Positions 10,811 through 21,412 of a DNA stretch of 64,000 nucleotides are shown here, piece after piece. A model generated the notes under the pieces. It saw only the letters and a program-made list of their open reading frames with translations, was not told where the DNA came from and did not search any database. Numbering within the stretch: position 1 is the stretch's first letter; the number at the start of each line of letters is the position of its first letter. Position numbers and translations under genes: made by a program. The DNA comes from Drosophila pseudoobscura (Eukaryota; Arthropoda; Insecta; Diptera; Drosophilidae), in assembly GCF_009870125.1 (NCBI RefSeq), contig NC_046683.1, forward strand, positions 43,477,869 to 43,541,868, given 5' to 3'.

Positions 10811-12378
10811 GGGGGGGGGGAGGGGGGCACACTATTCGTACAATGCCAGCTAATGTATAATTCGAAATTGATCAACATCCACTTGCTTGCACTTCCACTA
10901 TCAACTATTATTGTAGCTTGCTAATTGAGATTTGGCAAAACGAATTGTTCGAGAATATGAGGAGCGCAAGTGCTGTAAATTATTGTTGCTGATTGTTGTC
11001 ATATATAAAAATATATATAATATATACTCGTACATGTGTATATCGTGTATACAATATCAAGCAATTTAATTTGTTCACATTATCGAAAGCAGTCTAAATT
11101 ATTTGTTATATCATATATAGCAGCGTTCAAAATTAGTTTGGGGAAAGTTTGTTATGTTTGTATTTATATTTCGAAAATAGACAATTCCAGGGCCTGAGGC
11201 GCCCGAACAAAGTGTTTAACATAGGTATCTTTGCCGCTATATATTACAATTCTCGTTACGCGTTACTCGTTACTCTTTACTCGTTACTCAACAGGAACTA
11301 AGTTGAAATATTTATCATTCTTGTTATTTCTTTTCATTTTCATATTCTATCAAAAAAATTTGGCATTTCCAATTCGATCAAACCAATTTCGATTGTATAA
11401 GTTTTCGTTTCTTAATCATTTTTGGAATTTTCGCTTTTACAATTACTAATCAGCGTTCGTTAAATATATAATAATGTGTGTATATGTATGTATATATGTA
11501 TATATTTATATGTATTGTATTTATGTATGTATAATTTAGTTTTTAAGTTTTGTTCATTTTTATGCAAAAATTATTAACAAATCACAGTAAAAAAGCAACA
11601 ATGCTAGAAAATCGTTTAATTTTTGTTGTTGTTATTAGGTCTATGCATACATACTCGTATATTTATGTGGCTATGGCGGTCTACAGCTGAATGAGGCGTG
11701 CCTAGAGAAGTTCTTGAAAGCAAGAGATGTGGGGAAAAAGGGGAAACATAAACATAAGTTATATAACAATAAATAAACACTTTGATCGATGCCAGCCATT
11801 AAATCAATCATGTGATTCAGCAAATGGAAAAAAAGCAAAATGGAATGGTCTCTTTTTCATCTGCCAATAAAATCAAGTTAACACTTACAACTAAAACAGA
11901 ATAAACCATAGGATAATATTCGCATAAATTAGGAATTGGGGGGTAAACGGAACGGATCCGCTTCAGTTATGAGTATGAACGAGTATGAACATTTGGAAGG
12001 GGAACTTGAAGCGTACAGAATCCATTTGGATGCACAATGCAGGAATACAATGAGAGACTGCTGTTGGTGCGGACGGGGTAGGGCTGCCAGCTCGGGACAT
12101 TCGTGGTACACTCACAAATTGGTTCTGGGGATGCTGGAGTTATCTGGAGAGACCATGCCATGAGCCAGCCCATCCATTGACTGCTTACAGTTTAGAGAGA
12201 GAGAGAGCGTTACATGCTTGGAGATTATTTACACATTGAGATAGATAATCGAGGGTAAAAGTATCATTCGAAAAATATACACACAGATATACAGATATAG
12301 ACACAGGACTAGGGGCATGAGCAGGAACAGGAGTAGTTAGTCCTCCACGTCCTGACGCTGCCTGTGGCGATGCAGCAA
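10690..12378 (-). other. Mgat4a: Mgat4a 3' UTR
   Basis: AT-rich sequence following the Mgat4a stop codon on the minus strand. A minus-strand AATAAA (TTTATT on plus at 10697-10702) marks a likely polyadenylation site, which makes the 3' UTR about 1.7 kb. Other TTTATT matches closer to the stop could give shorter forms. It contains the TG/poly-G tract at 10779-10827. Confidence 0.45.
10779..10827. repeat. (TG)n followed by a 27-base poly-G tract
   Basis: About eight TG units (10779-10793) run into 27 consecutive G (10794-10820), one A, and six more G. G runs this long are rare in fly DNA and prone to sequencing or assembly length error. Confidence 0.9.
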
Positions 12379-14139
12379 TCAGCTGCCCGCCACGAAGCGC
12401 GGCTTGGCCAGATTCGCCTCCGACTTGCCGTCAGCGGTCAGCTCCTGCAGCTCAATTTCACTGAGCAGGGCCCAGTTCTCGCTGTCGGAGTGGACATGCA
12501 GACGCAGCTCCTTGATGGCCCCTATTTTTGGGTCCAGCAGGCCCTCGGCAACGCCCAAGTGGTCAAAGGAGCCCACTACCAAGTAACCGTCGGTGGTGGT
12601 GTTGTAGTTGCTCCACACGGACGAGTTCTCGCTAAGGGTGTCCGCCGGCAGCAGCTCCACGGTGGTGTTGTAGAACCGGTCCGAGGGATGCTCGGAGTTG
12701 CCGCTGCGGAAGAGGTATCGTCGCAGGAGCGTAGGCTGCTCAAAGACAAACTGCACCAGGTCACCAGGCTGCGGCAGCAGACCCCAGAAGTAGGACTCTC
12801 CGCGATAGGCGCGCTTCAGCAGATAGTTCTTGTACGGCGCAATGTTGGACTTGACCAGCGCCGGGGGGTTGTGGGTGTGAGCATAGTACTGCGGCACCTT
12901 GCTGCCAAACTGCTTGTCCTTCAGCTTCTGGACCTTTCCTTTCAAAGAGGAACTGGTGCCGATATGCTGGAACAAAGACTTGCGGAAGTGCTGCCAGTAC
13001 TTGGCCTTCTCCTGGTTGCAGTGCTTCTGGTCCTTGTCCGTGCGACAGACCTTCGACTCGATGAAGTATGTGAGCAGCCAGTCGACGGGCTTATCGTTGT
13101 AGAACATCTGGAAGTAGGTGATCAGGTAGGGCAGCTCGGCGCTCTTGAACATCTTGCCAATGAAGCCGAGCTGGCAGAAGTCCAGGACAAACCAGGCCGG
13201 CTGATCCGGCTTGGTCAGCGCGCTCTTGATCAAGGCAAACTTTTTCATTGTGGTTATAAACTGGCGCTTGGTCAGGATGTCATCCTCCAGCTGCACATAG
13301 AAGGTGCCCTTCGAATGGGCATAGGCCATCAGGTAGGCAAAGTCCAGGTTCTGTTTGCTTCGCCACTTCACCCGCTCCAGCGGATCGTTCAGCGTGATGC
13401 GCAGCCGCTCAAAGTTGGGATAATAGCTGGGCGCCGGCGCAATGATATCGATAAGTCCGCTTTCCACATGCTGCTCGAAGCTGGTCTCGATCTGCCGGGC
13501 TATTAGCTGCACCGCCTCGATGTCCGTCTCGCCGATGTACACAATGATGAGGGTCTCGTTCTGCTCCTCCTCGTTCATGTTCTCTATCAGATTGTGCAGA
13601 GTCCCCAGAAGATAGGACTGCTTCTCCCGGTGCACGGTGGGGACCCCCAGAACGATGCTGATATCGGTGCGGCCCTTGCTCTGAAGGTAGGCTGGACGTA
13701 GGGAGCCCGCATCGTCCAGGAGATGGGGCAGAAAGTGGTAGGCGTTGGGCAGTCGTATATTCTGGCCCCTGGCCATCGTGCCATTCCATCCCCCACCTTT
13801 CGCTGCGTGCGAGGCATTCCTCAGCAGCTGTCTCGCCTCGGGACTGAGTCCGTCAAGCAGATTGGCCACTGGCAGTGGCGGCGGGGGACTGGGACTCGCC
13901 GCGCTCCCGTTTCCCGCCTGCAGCTGGCCCAAGTACTGCGAGAGCAGGGCCACGTCTTCCTGTCTGGCTCTGTACATGGACTCCAGGTACTGCAGCCGCA
14001 TATGGCACTCGGCCAGGCGCTGCGTCAGCGACTGTTCGGTGGATAGTTCTGGTGCCATCACCATCAGTATCACAATGCAGGGCGCCAGCACGAGGGCCGT
14101 CACAATCAGCATACAATTCCTCTGCCTAATCTTGAACAT
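12379..14139 (-). CDS. Mgat4a: Alpha-1,3-mannosyl-glycoprotein 4-beta-N-acetylglucosaminyltransferase (GnT-IV)
   Basis: Golgi enzyme that adds a beta-1,4-linked GlcNAc branch to the alpha-1,3-mannose arm of N-glycans, using UDP-GlcNAc. The coding region is one uninterrupted 586-residue frame. It is a type II membrane protein: a short cytosolic tail, a hydrophobic anchor at residues 9-28, a Gln/Pro stem, then the GT54 domain from about residue 155. Landmarks are GVPTVHREKQSYL (165-177), the acidic metal/nucleotide motif LEDDI (284-288), and a C-terminal region (about 450-586) like the lectin-type end of animal MGAT4. The ATG at 14139-14137 is the first in frame and precedes the anchor directly. 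The upstream exon layout suggests a short uORF in the leader. D. melanogaster CG9384 is the likely orthologue. Confidence 0.92.
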   Translation of the reverse strand: MFKIRQRNCMLIVTALVLAPCIVILMVMAPELSTEQSLTQRLAECHMRLQYLESMYRARQEDVALLSQYLGQLQAGNGSAASPSPPPPLPVANLLDGLSPEARQLLRNASHAAKGGGWNGTMARGQNIRLPNAYHFLPHLLDDAGSLRPAYLQSKGRTDISIVLGVPTVHREKQSYLLGTLHNLIENMNEEEQNETLIIVYIGETDIEAVQLIARQIETSFEQHVESGLIDIIAPAPSYYPNFERLRITLNDPLERVKWRSKQNLDFAYLMAYAHSKGTFYVQLEDDILTKRQFITTMKKFALIKSALTKPDQPAWFVLDFCQLGFIGKMFKSAELPYLITYFQMFYNDKPVDWLLTYFIESKVCRTDKDQKHCNQEKAKYWQHFRKSLFQHIGTSSSLKGKVQKLKDKQFGSKVPQYYAHTHNPPALVKSNIAPYKNYLLKRAYRGESYFWGLLPQPGDLVQFVFEQPTLLRRYLFRSGNSEHPSDRFYNTTVELLPADTLSENSSVWSNYNTTTDGYLVVGSFDHLGVAEGLLDPKIGAIKELRLHVHSDSENWALLSEIELQELTADGKSEANLAKPRFVAGS

Positions 14140-14680
14140 TTTGTCCAGTGGATACGATACGTTCTTTCACTGCCTCTGCCTCTGCCTTTGCCGTTGCCTT
14201 TGCCTCTGGCTCTGACTATTATATTAATTAGCCAACTGTTTGCTTGATGGCTGCTCTGCTTCCGCTTGGGGTTCGTTGTGGCGCTTTTCCCTTGGGGCGG
14301 CTGTCATCCTCCTCGTTCCTCCGATGACTAATGCAGGCACTGCAACAAAAACGGCATTAGATGGGTTGGGCTTTGGTTGGGGGAGGAGTCTGGGTTGTGG
14401 GTTGTTGGCGAAGGTCGCAACGTTTAACAGCTTTCTGTTGCTGTTTCTGTTGCCGTTTCTGTTTCGCTGCTTCTGCCTTACCCCAGCCGCTGGATTAACG
14501 ATGGAGGTGGCGGCAGCTGTCGCAATTCTCGCCACATGGCCTGGCCGGGAGCAGGGAGAAGGAAATAATAATATTTTGTTATATAATACGTACTCAAGAC
14601 GATGACAATCGACTTACATGGCCAAGAGCCCAGAGTGCAAAGGCGTTGTCCTTGTCGCCGGGATTCGATCGGTGGGACTG
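14140..14680 (-). other. Mgat4a: Mgat4a 5' leader exons with possible uORF
   Basis: A 63-nt exon (14680-14618) is bounded by an excellent acceptor (TTATTTTCAG) and donor (CAT/GTAAGT). The next exon begins at 14540 after a pyrimidine-rich acceptor ending CGGCCAG and runs into the coding ATG at 14139. The second exon opens with GCCATGTGGCG, a 19-codon upstream ORF ending before the main start. The 63-nt exon is open in phase 0, but the downstream frame closes, so I treat both as leader rather than coding. Confidence 0.5.
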
Positions 14681-15539
14681 CTGAAAATAAGAAGGAGGGC
14701 GGTTTATAGCTTGTTTTTGCCGGTTCAGTCTCCTACTCGTACAGATATGCATGTACATATGTAGGGTATCAATTGGTCTAGACTCGATTGGAGGGGTCAC
14801 ATGGGGAGGGTATTTTCAAACAGGGCAGAGTGTGAATGAATGCAGGTGGGAGTGGTTTTCGTCTATTTCAGGAAGGGTATCGGGCAGTCTCCCCCGGCTC
14901 GTTCTCCCACCTTTTGGGGCAAGGTGTGAACATTAGCATTGCCCCGATCCGATCATCAAGTTCGCACTCGTTTCGGCATTTTGGGGAAATAAACCAAATA
15001 CCCAAGCACGCACACCCCACCCCCTCCTGCACAGGCCGCACATCGCGCACAACACTCACATTTAATTGCTGAACAAACGGCCAAACGAGTAAACATTAAA
15101 TAGGAACAGATTGAACGTAGTTTTGCTCTTTTTGTACGATGGGTGTAGTCCCCTCTCCTCTTTGGCCTCTCTGACCCTTCCCCACTACATATATGTTGCT
15201 CTGCCGTCGTTTTTTCGCCATACGTTTTCGCTCAGGTTTGGTTTTGCATCGCTTTCGGATCGCATTGGCTGGCTATTATGTAAATGTTACAATTGGTTGC
15301 CACACGCACGATTGTTTCATATTGCGTTATTAACACGGCGGGGAATTTCGGTTAATAACGCCCCCGAGAGCACAAAAAACAACAGGCGGGTCCGAGCAGC
15401 TGCTCGCGGAACAAAAAGTGGAACAAGTGAGTGGAAAAAACGAGTGGAGCAGCGACGTCGGCAGCGCTGCCATCCGTGATTGTGTTGATATTCTACACTA
15501 TTTCTATAATGGTGCATTGGACAGGAGGGTGTGTCTATA
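14681..15539. other. Mgat4a upstream intron/leader region, no gene seen
   Basis: No coding sequence I can support. Mgat4a presumably has a first noncoding exon in this stretch or just beyond it, but I cannot fix its ends. Confidence 0.35.
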
Positions 15540-15775
15540 ACGCGTCTTAAAAAATACTGAAAAATACTAGAAATTATTCAAAAATTAGCATTTTAGGCAT
15601 TATCATTAGCATTAATTCTCAACAAATACTTTAAAAAGCTATAAAAAGAGGCAAGGTGTGACCTAAAAGCATAGTACTCCGCTCGACGAAAATTTGCACC
15701 ATCTAAAAGTGTCAAAAAATTCGATAGGGAAAAAGTGAGACCAGGCGTACAAGCACTAAGGTCACACTGTTTTGT
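15540..15775. promoter_or_regulatory. Candidate housekeeping promoter (motif 6 and motif 1-like)
   Basis: Two inverted near-copies of Ohler motif 6 (AAAAATACTGAA and AAAAATACTAGA, about 15547-15570) lie 200 bases from GGTCACACTG (15763-15772), a near match to Ohler motif 1 bound by M1BP. These motifs mark TATA-less fly promoters. Position fits the Mgat4a start (minus) or a divergent transcript; orientation of the motifs is mixed. Confidence 0.4.
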
Positions 15776-16084
15776 GTTTGTTTACAAACAAAATCGCTTA
15801 CAAATTCAAATTTTGCAACCAAGAATGTATTCTCAGACGGACACAAATAAGCAATCAACATGTTTTTTATCTCAACATAAGTTACTTAAATGAGTACCGG
15901 GTGTAAAATTAATTATAGAATATGCGGTAAAAAGATGTGTAAGTTCATACAACGAATATGTTCCAAAGGAATTTGCTGGATCGGATACCAGGTCTTCGGC
16001 TCTGGCATTCCGCCCGCCATGAGACCAGGCTCAGCCAGCCAGCCCAAGGCGAATTTACTATAAGGTGGTGTCGTCCGCTGTAAT

Positions 16085-16697
16085 GAAGACTATCCACATT
16101 TTTAACTCGCTCTCTCGGCTTTAAGAGAGACAAGGAGTAAAAATAGATAGCAAACGATTGACGTTCTGCACTGTCGTAGCAAAGCCACTGCAGTTACATT
16201 TGTTCCTCCTGACTGTAATAATGATCCATTTTCGAAAATCTAGTAGATATGGTCATTCTCTATTATTCTGTGTTTTTAGTTTCGGATTCGTATTTTCAAA
16301 ATTGTGAACGCCACAGATTTTCGATCTTTGTGGGAAGGAATTCCAACAGGCAGTCGAAATAAAACAACTGTTGCTATCTCGCTTCCCTCGCACGAAGAAG
16401 AGTGAGAGAGAATGAGTAAGCGCTTGGAAGGGGGTTGCCTACCCACGGAAAATATGTTCTTCACTCTGGCTATAATAATGATCCGATCTGATCCGGATTC
16501 GTCAATCTGGTAGATATGATAGTTCTATATGATTCTCTTTCGGCTTTCGGCTTCCTCGTATTTTGATAGTTTCTTCAAACTAGGCGCTAGACGTCGAACA
16601 AGAAAAATATCAAGATCAAGAATATATATACTTTATATACATGCTTTAAACCAAAAATCTAAAATACCGCTATGCTCTTCGAGTACCGGGTATACAA
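16085..16697 (+). mobile_element. DINE-1/INE-1-like repeat copy
   Basis: It contains blocks shared with the copies at 9230-9545 (inverted) and 46520-46975: the pattern GATCCGATCTGATCCGGATTC, CAATCTGGTAGATAT, a following TCTCGTAT-type block, TATATATACTTTATA, and a terminal GTACCGGGTATAC. There appear to be two head-to-tail partial copies of the GATCC...GGTAGATATGGTC block (about 16225 and 16480), so the copy is internally duplicated or nested. No ORF. Confidence 0.65.
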
Positions 16698-17021
16698 ATT
16701 TGATGAAAATGTGATAAAAGTCCTATGAAGCTAGTGATATAAAACCGCATATAAAAATAGAGGGATATGATTTCTGATTGATGATTGAGAACCACTAGCT
16801 TAGCCCATTGTCAACCAGTGGGTTTTAAATTAGAATGATGAAACTTGAATAATTTTAGCGCAGTTCAGGATAACGATATCGTGGTGTTTTCTGTTTTAAG
16901 GTAAAGAGAAAGGGTGGACCTACAAGAAGAGTTTAAACACAGAATTATTTTCCGCGGATAAACTACAGCCGATCACCTTTTTAAATAGAGGGGGGTCAAG
17001 GCGGCTAAGCGCGTTTTTCCA

Positions 17022-17100
17022 TCGGTATATTTACGGTATATTTTGAAAATGAGCCGGTATATTTCTGCCGGTCAGATGGTATATTTTATCATAGGCGGCA
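17022..17100 (+). promoter_or_regulatory. Tsen34: Tsen34 core promoter with four motif-6 copies
   Basis: CGGTATATTT and close variants occur four times in about 70 bases (near 17025, 17035, 17055, 17080), each matching Ohler motif 6 (KTYRGTATWTTT). The last lies about 40 bases before the Tsen34 ATG, which implies a very short leader. Confidence 0.6.
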
Positions 17101-17125
17101 ATAACAAGACAATAGCGTGAAAAAA

Positions 17126-18188
17126 ATGTATTTAACTCTATTAAATGGAACTGGCTATGCATTTAGTGTGGATGGTAAGCAGAAAAACAGTTTACACAAC
17201 ATGGAAACCCACTTACATCCCGCACTTGCTAGATTACATGGAGCTGCGAACCAAACATCGGCTAATGGGTGCTCTCGTCGGCACGGCGAACACCAAAGGC
17301 TGGAGCCCCAATCAGTCCAGTGGGTATTGCTTTGTGTTTCCATACAAACAATTGAATTTCAAAAAACCTTCTTCTTTATAGCTCTTCCCGTAGAGCTCAC
17401 GAAATTCGAGACACAATTGATCCTGGACGAGGGCATAGCTCTGCTGGTCAATAAATCAAAAACATTTAGTACATCTCCTACGCCCAAAGAACTGGCGGAA
17501 TATAAAGCCGACCTTAAAGAGCGTTTGGAGGGCCAGGCAGATGCCCTGAAGGGGGAGAAACTACGAGAGACCGAGCGTTATATGGACAAGATTCTGCTTG
17601 GAAAACGCAACAAGTTGTTGAAGCAGGGTCTGTCTACGGAAGGTAGTGAAATATGAATTATAAAATAAATGTATCTGTACTGAACCTTCTGTATTCTTCC
17701 TTCCAGCTGCTGCCTTAGACGGAGAGGATGTGCTCAAGGAAGTGGCGGACAACTTCAAGTTTGACCTACAGAATGCGCTAATGGAAGTTCCCTGCCAACA
17801 CCTAAGCAAGCACAGTAGGTTTTATTCGAAGATTTAAGGCCCTTTAACTACTACCTCTTTTCCCACAGCTGCGGAAATTATTCCAGGACCAATTGTGGAC
17901 ACCAGTTGCATCAGGTACCGAATATTTCGGGACCTCTGGCTGCGGGGAAAGTTCGTGACTTCCGGCGAGGCATTCGGCGCAGATTTTCTAGTCTATCCCG
18001 GAGATCCCCTTATCTACCATGCCTCGCACATCGTGATTGTACAAAATACCTCACCGATAAGACCCTTGGACTTGATTGCTAAAGTCCGTCTCTCGGTGAT
18101 TGTGAACAAGAGCTGCGTGTTTGCCTATGAGAAGAGAGGTGAAGGAATCACCTATCAAACAGTGGCCTGGTCCAATCCAAGCAGGTAG
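17126..18188 (+). CDS. Tsen34: tRNA-splicing endonuclease subunit Sen34
   Basis: One of the two nuclease-fold subunits of the TSEN complex; in eukaryotes Sen34 cuts the 3' splice site of intron-containing pre-tRNAs. Five exons join in phase (17126-17174, 17233-17319, 17382-17642, 17707-17814, 17869-18188) to give 274 residues. All four introns are 54-64 nt, near the fly minimum. The C-terminal endonuclease domain begins near residue 183 (YRIFRDLWLRGKF). It carries the catalytic triad as Tyr211 (DFLVYPGDP), His219 (YHASH) and Lys249 (VIVNKSC), with Tyr-His spacing of 8 as in human TSEN34. The middle (about 85-150) is charged and probably coiled-coil. The ATG at 17126 is chosen because no earlier in-frame ATG exists and the N-terminus MYLTLLNGTGYAFSV resembles a family N-terminal strand. 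Confidence 0.9.
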
Positions 18189-20560
18189 AGTGAGTGGCGG
18201 GTAAACCCAAAATATTGAGGCAAACTGGATAGAAACAGATAACCTCTCTCCTCTCCTCTTACTCTTACTCTCACTCTCTCCCTCTGCCTCTGCCTCTCTA
18301 ACCTTTCCTCTCTGCGTTTCGCTGTCTTGCTCAGAGCAGAGGAGAGCAGGAGCACAGCCGTGTCTAGTGCCTCTGGTTTAAGAGTTTGTTGCTGAGCACA
18401 TGTGTTAAATTCATTTACGGTATGCAATGTGATGCGATGGGTTCCATTCCGTTCGGAGCTCCAGTGGGAAAGGAGGCAAAGACTAAAGTATTGTTCAATT
18501 AATTAGTGATACATGCGTTGGCCTGCAAAATGAGTTGAATTTTGCGACCCCTCCTACTAATACTTATGCAGGCCCCCACGAACACAGTCAGGCGGAGCCA
18601 CCGCAATATGCGATAGGCATTTGTTTTCAACAAATTTGTGCTGAATTCTTCATGTTTTTTGGTTTTGTTTTAAATAGAAACAACATCGATAAGCGGTCTG
18701 ACCGGGCGTGGCGTGGCGGGGAAGGCCAGCCAAAGTCGTGCCGTTCGAATTTCTGTCGAGCATTTTCACAGTGGGTCGAGTGTCACTCTGGTACTTTGAA
18801 TTACATTATGCATTTTTTTGAGCTCTTCATTTCATGCAGGTGCATTGTAATAGGAGCATTTATTCCATTCTGTGCAACTGGTACCAACAATAAACAAATT
18901 TCAGCAAGCCCAGAGGAGAATGGGAACTTTTAGGCAGCTTCAAATGAAATGTGGCCCACTGTCCTCTGCACACGCTCATTCTACTTCCCTTCCATGCCAT
19001 GCTCTCCTCTAAAAACAAAGCACCAACTCATGCCACACTCTTCGCCATGCTCTCCCTCTCTGCCAGCATTGCCAGCTGTAAAATACGCTCACTTTAAATG
19101 CTGATTGGAACGGTTAAGGCATTACAAACAGCACACAGTGGTCAAAATAAACATTCTTTGGCTTTAAGTCGGTTAGTAGAGGCCCCGTTTTGCGCTAATA
19201 ACAGTGAATGACGCCCAAATAAAATGTGATCCATATTTCTCCTGATTAGGGGTCTATAACTAGAAAATCATTTTATTTAAACTACATGCCCAGAATATGG
19301 GCATTTTGCCCAGGGTGCGTTTCTCATTTTCTCATGGTCCCGCCACAAACAGCATCAAAACAGAGAAAATTGTAATCTTGAATTCGCGCCGTTGCTGCCG
19401 CTGCGTTTTTCGGGTGGGTGCTCACTTATTCTACTGCTTCTCAGCGCACTCAGAGACAAACAAAACTCTGGTCTCTGAGAGGTGGAAAGAATGGATAGAA
19501 CTCTCCCTGGTACTGGATGTTACTCTACTCGACTCTCCTCTCCTCTCATTGTGTCTCCCCTGCCTGCTTGCCTGCCTGTCCGCCTGCCGTTGAAAACCAA
19601 AACAACGGAACGCGGTCTCTGCTCTTAAGCGGGACTTGATCTGCATATAAAAATAGGGTCAGAGCTATCTCTGAGATATGTCAAAAGTAACAGGTGATTG
19701 GGAAGGAGAAAAAGAGAATTCAGAGGGCGTAAGAGCGAGCCGAGCCGGCTTTTCTCTCGGGTAGTTGTTATTATTGTTTACAGGATCTGTTGATATTTCG
19801 CTTTCTAGCATGCATCCGACTTTAAAGAGGTGGATTCCAATTCGAAATCTAACTTAAATTGTCTACTCCCGTTCAAAATATTTTAAATTTCATTTTTTAA
19901 ATCTTGAAACGAAAAGTTCATATTTTTACCATTTTTATCATTTCTTCTGAATCTGATGTGGTGGGGCATCAGATTCATGCATACATATGCACATATTTGT
20001 ATCTGAAAAATTGTCGCTGCACAGCTGTTTCCACGTCTTCTTAATGTGTGTAGAAGGGAAACAGTATTTCCATTATTTAATATTTACCACCTTTTATAGT
20101 TTTGTTTACTATCTTGGTCCGCTCCCTGCCTAAAAATACTCTTCTTTAGTGAACGTTTCACTTAAGTCCGCTCGCATCTGGCAATGCCGTTTCACAACTG
20201 TACTTCAAGAGCGTTGCCAGCGAGCGCTCACACAGATACATGCCATGGTATGACTATGCAAGGTTCGGCCATTTTGCTCATCAGCTGGCCTAAGTTGTTT
20301 TCCACCCTCTCTGCCTTGCAACAGCACAAGCAATATCACCAAAACGATGAAAGCAATGGAGGCCGCTCGCCAGGTCGGATACACCTCACGAACTTTTCTA
20401 CCGTGGGAACCACCACCACCAGCACAACGAAGCGAAGCGTGTGCATGTATTGAGCGCATGACCAGAAAATATTTTCTCCCCCGTATAGAGACAGAAAGTC
20501 GCCGCGCTGGCAGCAACAGAGCAGAAAACGTAATTCGATCGAAGCGATTTGCTCAGCAGA
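18189..20560. other. Tsen34-Trl intergenic region
   Basis: No gene supported. A CT-rich, GAGA-type tract lies at about 18240-18305, and more GAGAG/CTCTC clusters occur at 19480-19560 and 19700-19760. These are plausible GAGA-factor sites upstream of Trl. Several open frames here (18535-18933, 19297-19593, 20184-20453) lack splice or codon support. Confidence 0.45.
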
Positions 20561-21412
20561 GCTCACAGTGCGAGTTTTTCAGTTGGCGAGTGGACAGTGA
20601 AACAAACAGAAAGAAATAGAAAATCAAGAGTCAGGAGAAGTGAGAAGTGAACGAGAGGGGAAAGCACCAACTGCAGACGGGCAGATTTTCTTTGCGCTCC
20701 GGTGAGAAGATAATTTCAGCAAAAAAGTGTGCGCTCCGGGAGCGGGAAAAAATTAACAGAAATAACGCCAAGCACCAAGAGACACTAGGTTTGTTATAAA
20801 ACATTTAAAACGGAGAGTAGATGGCGAGAAAAAACGAAATGCGTGGCTCAGGGCTCGACTGTACAATTGTGGATAAAACGTATATATGTGTGCGTGTGTG
20901 TGCCTGCGCGAGTGTCTGTGCCGTTTTCAATGAGTATTTTCGTGTGTTGGCGCGCTATTTTTGTGTGATTTTTCCCAGCAACAAATTTTGAAACAATTTT
21001 TCTCCCCACGTCGAAAAAGTCATGCTTTATGGCGGTCGGGTCGGTCGGGCGGTCGGTTGGTAGGTTTGGGGGGGGGGTGCCCAAAAACAAATTCTTGGGA
21101 GCGCTCACACATGAGTTGTCTCGCTCTCACGGGGGCTCCAACTCTCGCGAGAGAGCGAGAGCACACGAGCTGTGTCTAAAAGTTACACTAACATCTGGTT
21201 ACTCTTTACATTTTTTTCAGTTTCGTGAAAGCGCCGTGAGGAGGGATAGGGATTTCAGGATTCGCGAATCCTGAACGAAACACTTTTTCTTCGCCCCCAC
21301 TTTTCCTCCCATCGCTGAGTGAACAGCCGTCGTGTTGGAGACAAACAGCAGTGAATACAACCACAACGCTGGAGAGGAACAACAATTGTTGGACTTGGAC
21401 ACGACAGCCCTG
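20561..21412 (+). promoter_or_regulatory. Trl: Trl promoter and 5' leader
   Basis: An Inr-like TCAGTT at about 20579 follows a stretch without a TATA box. A donor G/GTGAGA at 20701/20702 and an acceptor (T-rich then CAG, ending at 21220) would define a first noncoding exon of about 120 nt and an intron 20702-21220. The second exon carries the coding ATG. The start site is inferred, not shown. Confidence 0.45.
21142..21153. promoter_or_regulatory. Perfect 12-base palindrome CTCTCGCGAGAG
   Basis: Contains TCTCGCGAGA, the palindromic CGCG element known from animal promoters (bound by BANP in mammals), overlapping GAGAG half-sites. It lies in the predicted first Trl intron, just upstream of the coding exon. 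Confidence 0.5.

Noticed and set aside
12364..13506. 380-codon plus-strand frame
   Set aside because: Antisense shadow of Mgat4a, whose minus-strand frame has clear family motifs.
14224..14535. Minus-strand 103-codon frame just upstream of Mgat4a
   Set aside because: It has no ATG (starts at GTG) and lies in the Mgat4a leader exon; Gln/Asn-rich composition without coding support.
17117..17656. Single continuous frame across the Tsen34 5' part
   Set aside because: It begins at a GTG and runs through two introns (17175-17232, 17320-17381); the in-phase spliced model gives the conserved protein instead.
21332..21412. Extension of the Trl frame upstream of 21413
   Set aside because: No ATG in this extension; the N-terminus from 21413 matches the known GAGA factor.
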